16,346 nucleotides of DNA from UBA11475 sp045593005 (GTDB lineage Bacteria; Bacillota; Clostridia; Christensenellales; Borkfalkiaceae): the NCBI GenBank assembly GCA_045593005.1, contig JAZNVV010000030.1, positions 1 through 16,346 of the forward strand, given 5' to 3'. Below are positions 1 to 6,786 of the stretch, one piece after another. Within the stretch, counting starts at the first letter, position 1; each line of letters opens with the position of its first letter. The notes beneath the pieces were generated by a model. The model saw only the letters and a list, made by a program, of their open reading frames with translations. It was not told the DNA's origin and did no database searches. The position numbers were made by a program, and so were the translations under genes.

Positions 1-22
1 TATATTTAAATAATAAGGTAAA

Positions 23-1342
23 ATGGATAAATTATATTACATACACACGTACGGCTGTCAGATGAATATTCATGAATCTGAAAAAATAGCCGGTATTTTA
101 GAAGAATTAGGATACGTTTCAACAACAAATGATAAAATTGCTGACGTAGTAGTTTTTAATACATGTTGTATAAGAGAAAACGCCGAAGACCGTATATATG
201 GTAACGTCGGCGCTTTTAAGCAACTAAAAAAAGTTCGCAAGGATATGATAATTGCCGTTGGTGGTTGTATGACGCAACAAAAGGGTATGGCAGATAAATT
301 ATCGCAAAAATTCCCGTTTATTGACATAATTTTTGGCACGCACAATCTTGACAAATTTAAGGAATTACTTCTTAAAAAACTTACACGCAAAAAAAGGATT
401 ATTGAAGTTGAGGACGTTGACGGTATCGTCTATGAAGGAACTCCAACAAAAAGGACAAGTTTTCCAAATGCTTGGGTAAATATAATGTACGGTTGCGACA
501 ATTTTTGCACCTATTGTATTGTTCCATACGTTAGGGGTAGAGAGCGCAGTCGTAAAAAAGTAGACATTATTAACGAATGCAAACAGTTAATTAAAGAAGG
601 TTATAAAGAAATCACGTTACTTGGTCAAAACGTAAATTCGTACGGCAACGACCTTTTAGATGGTAGCAATTTTGCCGATCTTATTAGAGAAATTTCTTTA
701 TTAGAAGGTAAATTCCGTTTAAGGTTTATGACAAATCATCCAAAGGATTTTTCTGACGAAATGATTGATGCAATAGCCTCAAGCGATAAGATTTGTAAAT
801 GTATTCATTTGCCCGTTCAATCAGGTTCAAATAAGATATTAAACTTAATGAATAGGCACTACACGCGCGAGTATTATATTGATAGGTTAACCAAACTTCG
901 AAACGTAATCCCAAATTGCGCCGTTACAACGGATATAATGGTAGGCTTTCCACAAGAGGACGAGCAAGATTTTATTGACACAATGTCGCTTGTTAAGCAA
1001 GCAAAATTTTCAGGTGCCTTTACCTTTATTTATTCAAGACGGTCGGGCACGGTCGCAGCAGAAATGCCAGGTCAAATACCAGAGGACGTTTCAACTTGTC
1101 GAATTATGAAGTTGATTGACCTGCAAAATTCAATTAATAGAGAACAATCGGAGCAGTATCTGAATAAAACCGTTGAGATATTATGTGAAGATTTTGACGA
1201 AAAAAAGAATTTATATTTAGGGCGTGACGAATATGGTAAAATGGCGTATTTTACGTCCGAAAATGACGTTATAGGTGAGTTTTTGATGGTAAAAATCACT
1301 AAAACGGGGGGAATGTCGCTTTACGGCGAAATAGTTAAATAA
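23..1342 (+). CDS. miaB: tRNA-2-methylthio-N6-dimethylallyladenosine synthase MiaB
   Basis: A 439-residue radical-SAM methylthiotransferase that turns i6A37 into ms2i6A37 in tRNAs reading UNN codons; cytoplasmic, using two iron-sulfur clusters. The N-terminal UPF0004 domain has its three cluster cysteines at C12 (YGCQMN), C48 (NTCC) and C82 (GGCM). The radical-SAM CxxxCxxC is C158-C162-C165, followed by GQNVNSYG (201-208) and HLPVQSGS (262-269), both typical of MiaB. The last ~60 residues fit a TRAM RNA-binding domain. Length is normal for the family. The start is fixed by an in-frame TAA at 14-16; the AAGGT site at 15-19 is unusually close to the ATG. It is first in the visible block, 19 bases before mutS; the promoter would lie outside the window. 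The related MtaB and RimO families are less likely, given the motifs and the miaA partner downstream. Identification is from motifs, not a search. Confidence 0.96.
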   Translation: MDKLYYIHTYGCQMNIHESEKIAGILEELGYVSTTNDKIADVVVFNTCCIRENAEDRIYGNVGAFKQLKKVRKDMIIAVGGCMTQQKGMADKLSQKFPFIDIIFGTHNLDKFKELLLKKLTRKKRIIEVEDVDGIVYEGTPTKRTSFPNAWVNIMYGCDNFCTYCIVPYVRGRERSRKKVDIINECKQLIKEGYKEITLLGQNVNSYGNDLLDGSNFADLIREISLLEGKFRLRFMTNHPKDFSDEMIDAIASSDKICKCIHLPVQSGSNKILNLMNRHYTREYYIDRLTKLRNVIPNCAVTTDIMVGFPQEDEQDFIDTMSLVKQAKFSGAFTFIYSRRSGTVAAEMPGQIPEDVSTCRIMKLIDLQNSINREQSEQYLNKTVEILCEDFDEKKNLYLGRDEYGKMAYFTSENDVIGEFLMVKITKTGGMSLYGEIVK

Positions 1343-1361
1343 AAAACCATCAGGAGTAATT

Positions 1362-3929
1362 ATGGCACTTTCACCAATGATGAAACATTATTTACAAGTA
1401 AAAGAAAAGCATCCAGATTGTTTAGTTTTTTATCGTTTGGGTGATTTTTACGAAATGTTTTTTGATGATGCAATAAAAGCGTCTGAATTATTAGACTTAA
1501 CGTTGACCGGACGTGATTGTGGGCTTTCCGAACGCGCGCCTATGTGTGGTATACCTTATCATGCATCGGAAATGTATATTTCAAAACTGGTTTCTATGGG
1601 TGAAAAGGTAGCAATATGTGAACAGTTGACCGAGCCAGTAAAAGGTGGACTTGTTGAACGTGACGTTGTTAGAATTGTTACAGCTGGTACCGTTATCAAT
1701 AGTGAATTGATTGATGAAAAGAATAATAACTTTATTTCTTGCGTAACGTATTCAGATAATAATAAACCGGCTGTTTCTTGGGCAGATATTACTACTGGCG
1801 AATTTTACGTTAGAACGTTTGACGATTTAGGTGAATTAGTTGATTATTTAATTAAAATTGCGCCTACAGAAATTATTTGTGACGACGGTGCTTTTGAAAT
1901 AGGTCAAAACCTACCTTACGTAAAACACAACGTTTTACCTAAATTTGTAGTTTACAGCGCTTACGCATTTAAATTTGAACCTGCTGAAAGTGTATTAAAA
2001 GCGCAATTTGGTGTTTCAACTCTTAAATCTTTTGGGTTAGAAAATGCTAAATCAGCAGTTTGTTCGGCAGGCGCGTTACTATCTTATCTAAAAGAAACGC
2101 AAAAACATGCAATTAAAAATATAACTAAAATTGAAAATATAATTCCACAAGATTATATGGTGCTTGATGCAACTGCAATTAAAAATCTTGAACTTGTCAG
2201 AACACTTCGCGACGATAAAAAATACGGCAGTTTGCTTTGGCTTTTAGATAAAACATCAACAAATATGGGGGCAAGAAAGTTACAATCTTTTATTCTTTCC
2301 CCATTAAATAATGTAAATAAAATCAACGAAAGACTTGATGCCGTAGAGTTTTTCTATAAAACGCCGTTAATTAGACAGGGAATTAGCGATTTGCTTAAAT
2401 CCGTAAAAGATATAGGCAGGTTAACTGGTAAAATTTCAAACGGAAATTTAATGCCAAAAGATTGTCTTGCGTTATGTTCGTCATTAGAAACTTTACCAAG
2501 CCTTAAATTTCATTTATCAGGCATTGATACGCCATTAATAAAAGAGATTAATAAAAACATTGACGATTTTAGCGACGTAGCTAAACTTTTGCGCTGTGCA
2601 ATAAATCCTGATGCACCTGCAACGCTTAAAGATGGTGGATACATTAATAAAGGCTTTAACGAAGAACTTGACGAATACCGTGATTTATCTAAAAATGGAC
2701 AAAGCAAAATTGCTGAAATCGAAGCAAGAGAGCGTGAGGAAACAGGCATTAAAACGTTACGTATTAGATATAATAGAGTTTTTGGCTATTATATTGAAGT
2801 AACTAATTCATTTAAAGATTTAGTTCCGTACACCTATCAAAGACGTCAAACGATAGCTAATGCTGAAAGATTTGTAACCGAAGAACTTAAAGACGTTGAA
2901 AATAAAATTTTAAATGCTGAAGAGAAGAGTTTAAGGCTTGAAAACGAGCTTTATACAAACATAAAATCAACACTTTTTACTCGTATTGAAGAATTTAATT
3001 CAGCAGCAGATGCAATCGCGCTTTTAGACGTAATAAATACTTTTGCGCTTATCGCTAAAGAAAATAATTACGTTAAACCTGTTATTACAACTGATGATAA
3101 ATTATCAATAGTAGGTGGCAGGCACCCTGTTGTTGAGGCAATCAGTAAAGAAGCTTTTATCCCTAACGATAGTTTGCTTGATTGTGATGAAAATCAAATG
3201 CTTATATTAACCGGTCCAAATATGGCCGGTAAAAGCACGTATATGCGTCAAGTTGCATTGATTACACTTATGGCACATATAGGCTGTTTTGTACCTGCTT
3301 CAAAGGCTGAAATACCTCTTACAGATAAAATTTTTACAAGAATAGGTGCAAGTGATAACCTTATTTTAGACCAAAGTACGTTTATGGTTGAAATGACCGA
3401 AGTTGCCACCATTTTACGAAATGCAACAAAAAATAGTTTGGTTATTTTAGACGAAATAGGTCGTGGCACAAGTACGTACGACGGACTTAGTATTGCTTGG
3501 GCTGTCGTTGAATATATAACTAAAAATATAAAATCAAAAACTTTATTTGCAACACATTATCACGAACTTTCAGAACTTGAAGGCAATTTATACGGCGTAA
3601 AAAACTATAAAGTTACAGTTAAAGAACTTAACGGAACCGTTGTGTTTTTACGTAAAATTATGCGTGGTGGCGCTAATAGAAGTTTTGGTATTGAAGTTGC
3701 TGAACTTGCTGGTATTGATAAAAATATCACTTTAAGAGCAAAAGAAATTCTTAAACAATTAGAAAGGAAAAGCATAAACAAAAAAACTTCGCTTAAAGTG
3801 GAGGAGGACGTAACGCCATCTGCTTTTAGTGAAGTTGAAAATATTATTAAAGATATTAATATTGACAATATAACGCCTATGCAGGCTTTTGCAATTTTAG
3901 TAGATTTGAAGGAAAAAATAAAAAAATAA
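1362..3929 (+). CDS. mutS: DNA mismatch repair protein MutS
   Basis: An 855-residue MutS1-type protein that binds mismatches and small loops and, on ATP binding, recruits MutL. Domain I has the mismatch-reading Phe-X-Glu motif (F29-Y30-E31 in GDFYEMF). The lever and clamp domains occupy roughly 270-560, including RIRYNRVFGYYIEV near 467-480. The ABC-type ATPase has Walker A GPNMAGKST (618-626), an STFMVEM signature region (672-678), Walker B LVILDE (693-698) followed by GRGTSTYDG, and the ATHYHEL histidine loop (730-736). The C-terminal ITPMQAFAIL segment (837-846) matches the usual dimer/tetramer tail. A Shine-Dalgarno AGGAG at 1352-1356 supports the start. Length is full and no frame break is visible. 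I see no QxSLF-like beta-clamp motif in the 800-835 linker. It lies in the block with mutL, its functional partner, 9 bases downstream. Confidence 0.98.
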   Translation: MALSPMMKHYLQVKEKHPDCLVFYRLGDFYEMFFDDAIKASELLDLTLTGRDCGLSERAPMCGIPYHASEMYISKLVSMGEKVAICEQLTEPVKGGLVERDVVRIVTAGTVINSELIDEKNNNFISCVTYSDNNKPAVSWADITTGEFYVRTFDDLGELVDYLIKIAPTEIICDDGAFEIGQNLPYVKHNVLPKFVVYSAYAFKFEPAESVLKAQFGVSTLKSFGLENAKSAVCSAGALLSYLKETQKHAIKNITKIENIIPQDYMVLDATAIKNLELVRTLRDDKKYGSLLWLLDKTSTNMGARKLQSFILSPLNNVNKINERLDAVEFFYKTPLIRQGISDLLKSVKDIGRLTGKISNGNLMPKDCLALCSSLETLPSLKFHLSGIDTPLIKEINKNIDDFSDVAKLLRCAINPDAPATLKDGGYINKGFNEELDEYRDLSKNGQSKIAEIEAREREETGIKTLRIRYNRVFGYYIEVTNSFKDLVPYTYQRRQTIANAERFVTEELKDVENKILNAEEKSLRLENELYTNIKSTLFTRIEEFNSAADAIALLDVINTFALIAKENNYVKPVITTDDKLSIVGGRHPVVEAISKEAFIPNDSLLDCDENQMLILTGPNMAGKSTYMRQVALITLMAHIGCFVPASKAEIPLTDKIFTRIGASDNLILDQSTFMVEMTEVATILRNATKNSLVILDEIGRGTSTYDGLSIAWAVVEYITKNIKSKTLFATHYHELSELEGNLYGVKNYKVTVKELNGTVVFLRKIMRGGANRSFGIEVAELAGIDKNITLRAKEILKQLERKSINKKTSLKVEEDVTPSAFSEVENIIKDINIDNITPMQAFAILVDLKEKIKK

Positions 3930-3938
3930 GGTGATTTT

Positions 3939-5819
3939 ATGGCTAAAATAAATGTTTTAGACAGTAAAACTTATAATAAAATAGCGGCTGGTGAAGTCGT
4001 AGAACGTCCTGCGTCTGTTGTAAAAGAACTTGTTGAGAATTCCATTGATGCCGGCGCTAAAAACATTAAAATAGACATTAAAAACGGTGGAATTACATCA
4101 ATTAAAATTACTGACGACGGATCGGGTATTGAAAGTGAGGAACTTCCTAAAACGATTTTAGCGCACGCAACTAGTAAACTATCGACGATTGATGATTTAA
4201 CTTACATTAAAACGCTAGGTTTTAGGGGTGAGGCACTTGCATCAATCGCATCCGTTTCTAAATTTAAAATTGTTTCTAAACCACGTAATCAGCAAAACGG
4301 TGCTATGCTTTATTGTGAAGGTGGGGTAGACTTAACGCTTTCCGAATGTGCATCTTTTGACGGGACGGAAATTACTGTTGAAGATTTGTTTTTCAACGTT
4401 CCTGCAAGACAAAAGTTTTTAAAAACGATTAGGTCTGAAGAAAATGAAATCACAAATATAGTTTTTAGACTAATTTTAGGTTATCCAGACGTTTCTATTA
4501 AGTATACTGCTGATGATAAAGTAATTTATCACTCTTTTGGCGACGGTTTTGACGGTGCTATGCTTGCTGTTTATGGATTAGATACGATAAATAATTGTGT
4601 TTATATCGATCAAACAAGAAACGGTATTAGAATATACGGTTACATTAGTAAAATTAACTTTGTTAAGGGCACGAGAACCCATCAAACGATTTACGTCAAC
4701 GGTAGATACGTAACCGATTCAACCGTTTCTGTGGCAATAGCAAACGCTTATTTACCGTTTATGATGAACAGAAAGTTCCCGTTTTACGTGGTAAACGTAG
4801 TCGTTCCACCGGAAATTGTTGACGTAAACGTTCATCCTACTAAATCTGAAGTAAGATTTTCAAACGGACAAATAATTTACGGCAGTATTTATCACGTTAT
4901 TTATGATGCGATTACTGGGCATTTTGAACCGACGGAAGTTTTTAAGGATAAGACGGAAGACGTTGTTATTAATGAAAAATTAAAAGGTTTTGATAGTAAA
5001 GAGCAAGTTGTTAAAACTGATTTTGATGCTGTACTGTTTGATAAAGGTTCTGAAAAAGAAAAAAGTGATTTTACCGTTAAATTAGACAAACTTGTAGAGC
5101 AAAAAAACGAAAAGGATAACGAACTTAACGATATTTTTGAAGAAAACAAAAGATATTTAGCACAGCTTGAGGCAAAAAAAGAAAAAATTAAAGAAATTCA
5201 ACAAGAAATCGAGGGGAAAAATTTAATTTCAAAGGAAATTGACGAAGCAGTTTCCCTTGAATACGTTGGACAAGTATTAAATACTTTTTTAATTTTACAA
5301 GACGGTAGCAACGTTTATTTTGTTGACCAACACGCTGCACACGAACGCATTTTGTACGATAAATTAATTGAAAAACTCAACTCTAAAGATGTTGCCACGC
5401 AACCACTTTTAATTCCTTACGTCTTAAATTTAACGGGAATTGAGTGTGATTTTTTAGTTAATAAACTTCCATTTATAAAAAAACTGGGAATTGAAATTGA
5501 GGAGTTTGGCAAAAATTCATTTAAAATTTCAGCATTACCATTAGATTTAGTTGAAATAAATTTAACTTCATTTTTTGACGACGTTTTAGGGGATATGGCA
5601 AAACTTAATGACGCTTTACCTGAAATTTTAACGGAAAAACTTGCATCAAAAGCGTGTAAAGCAGCTATTAAAGCAGGTCAAAAACTTTCAAAAATTGAAA
5701 TTGATACGTTGTTAACGTTATTAAAAGGGAATTTGGGGCTTAAATGTCCTCACGGTAGACCTATAGCTATTAAAATTACGAGAACGGAAATTGATAAATG
5801 GTTCAAGAGAATAATTTAA
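3939..5819 (+). CDS. mutL: DNA mismatch repair endonuclease MutL
   Basis: A 626-residue MutL that couples MutS mismatch recognition to strand nicking. The GHKL ATPase domain is intact: KELVENSIDAGA (29-40, with E30 and N34), the DDGSG loop (59-63), GFRGEAL (94-100) and the VNVHPTK loop (296-302). A charged Lys/Glu-rich linker (about 335-430, likely coiled coil after 380) leads to the C-terminal dimerisation and nuclease domain. There I see the DQHA-type metal motif (D463, H465, E469), an ACK version of the ACR motif (572-574), CPHGRP (603-608) and the terminal FKR (622-624), as expected for an endonuclease-type MutL from a bacterium without MutH. QPLLIP (488-493) fits the beta-clamp-binding motif. 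The last acidic position of the metal motif is Asp474 where Glu is usual. The AAGGTGA site at 3928-3934 sits at the mutS stop, and the 3' end overlaps miaA by 22 bases. Confidence 0.97.
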   Translation: MAKINVLDSKTYNKIAAGEVVERPASVVKELVENSIDAGAKNIKIDIKNGGITSIKITDDGSGIESEELPKTILAHATSKLSTIDDLTYIKTLGFRGEALASIASVSKFKIVSKPRNQQNGAMLYCEGGVDLTLSECASFDGTEITVEDLFFNVPARQKFLKTIRSEENEITNIVFRLILGYPDVSIKYTADDKVIYHSFGDGFDGAMLAVYGLDTINNCVYIDQTRNGIRIYGYISKINFVKGTRTHQTIYVNGRYVTDSTVSVAIANAYLPFMMNRKFPFYVVNVVVPPEIVDVNVHPTKSEVRFSNGQIIYGSIYHVIYDAITGHFEPTEVFKDKTEDVVINEKLKGFDSKEQVVKTDFDAVLFDKGSEKEKSDFTVKLDKLVEQKNEKDNELNDIFEENKRYLAQLEAKKEKIKEIQQEIEGKNLISKEIDEAVSLEYVGQVLNTFLILQDGSNVYFVDQHAAHERILYDKLIEKLNSKDVATQPLLIPYVLNLTGIECDFLVNKLPFIKKLGIEIEEFGKNSFKISALPLDLVEINLTSFFDDVLGDMAKLNDALPEILTEKLASKACKAAIKAGQKLSKIEIDTLLTLLKGNLGLKCPHGRPIAIKITRTEIDKWFKRII

Positions 5820-6721
5820 AAGACGTCATAGTTATTTGTGGCCCAACAGCAAGTGGTAAAACTAAACTTGCTGTTGAACTTGCTAAACGACTTGATACTG
5901 AAATCATTTCAGCCGACGCCTTATATATTTATAAAAAACTAAATATAGGTACTGCAAAGCCCGATATAATTGAAATGGACGGCATAAAACACCATCTAAT
6001 CGACGTAATTGAGCCGACTGAAGAGTTTAGCGTTAGTGATTTTGAGCGCCTTGCAACACCTATAATTAAACGCTTACATAGCGAAGGTAAAGTGCCTATA
6101 ATTTGTGGTGGAACAGGTTTTTACATTAACTCTTTGTTGTTTGATTTATCGTATGGCAAAGTAGCTCAAAATCAAGAAATTCGTTCTAAATACGAGCATT
6201 TAGCACAAAAATTTGGCAACGGGTACGTTCATAAAATTTTAGAAGAAATCGACCCTGTTTCAGCTAAAGAAATTCATGAAAACAACGTAAAAAGAGTTAT
6301 ACGTGCAATCGAAATATATGAAGTTTCCGGCACACGTAAGTCGGATATTAACGACGATAATTGTAAAAAATACAACTATTACGCTTACGCAATAGATTAT
6401 CCAAGAGAGTTATTGAACGAACGAATTAATAAGCGTGTAGATATAATGTTAAATAATGGTCTAATAGAAGAAGTTACTTCATTATTAAATGACGGTCTTA
6501 AACGTACTAACCAGTCAATGCAGGGTATCGGTTATAAGGAAATCTTTGATTATCTTGACGGTAAAATAGATAAAAACGAACTTTCTGAACTTATTAAACT
6601 TAACACACGACATTACGCTAAAAGACAAATTACATTTTTTAAACGTTTAGAAGGGCTTAAATATATAGATCATAGCGTTGATGATAAAGTCGATTATATT
6701 ATTAATGATATTAAATTATAA
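5798..6721 (+). CDS. miaA: tRNA dimethylallyltransferase MiaA
   Basis: A 307-residue enzyme that transfers the dimethylallyl group of DMAPP to N6 of A37, making the i6A substrate used by MiaB at the start of the block. Seen motifs: P-loop GPTASGKT (15-22), SADALYIY (38-45) with GTAKP (51-55), HHLIDV (65-70), GGTGFY (104-109), QGIGYKE (242-248) and the terminal TRHYAKRQ (270-277). Length is normal. The ATG lies inside the mutL 3' end, giving a 22-base overlap that suggests translational coupling; only a weak GGAA (5786-5789) stands in for a ribosome binding site. No later in-frame ATG precedes the P-loop, so this start is favoured. It is the last gene of the block: a convergent terminator follows, and hfq, often the next gene in Firmicutes, is absent here. 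Confidence 0.97.
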   Translation: MVQENNLKDVIVICGPTASGKTKLAVELAKRLDTEIISADALYIYKKLNIGTAKPDIIEMDGIKHHLIDVIEPTEEFSVSDFERLATPIIKRLHSEGKVPIICGGTGFYINSLLFDLSYGKVAQNQEIRSKYEHLAQKFGNGYVHKILEEIDPVSAKEIHENNVKRVIRAIEIYEVSGTRKSDINDDNCKKYNYYAYAIDYPRELLNERINKRVDIMLNNGLIEEVTSLLNDGLKRTNQSMQGIGYKEIFDYLDGKIDKNELSELIKLNTRHYAKRQITFFKRLEGLKYIDHSVDDKVDYIINDIKL

Positions 6722-6756
6722 TATATTTATATATATAAAATACATTTTAAAAAATA

Positions 6757-6783
6757 AAAGGGACACCAAATTGGTGTCCCTTT
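6757..6783. terminator. Bidirectional terminator between miaA and the P-type ATPase gene
   Basis: A near-perfect inverted repeat: an AAAGGGACACC arm and a GGTGTCCCTTT arm around an AAATT loop, with potential pairing up to 13 bp. It lies 35 bases after the miaA stop and only 3 bases beyond the ATPase stop on the other strand. On the plus strand the stem ends in TTT then AAATT. On the minus strand the tail is richer in T (CCCTTTTATTTTTT), so termination should be at least as good for the leuS-ATPase transcript. Two-way function is inferred from the symmetry and the convergent layout. Confidence 0.88.
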
Positions 6784-6786
6784 AAA

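Noticed and set aside
6722..6786. hfq or another small gene after miaA
   Set aside because: The 65-base gap holds only AT-rich sequence and the terminator hairpin; no ribosome binding site or open frame fits.
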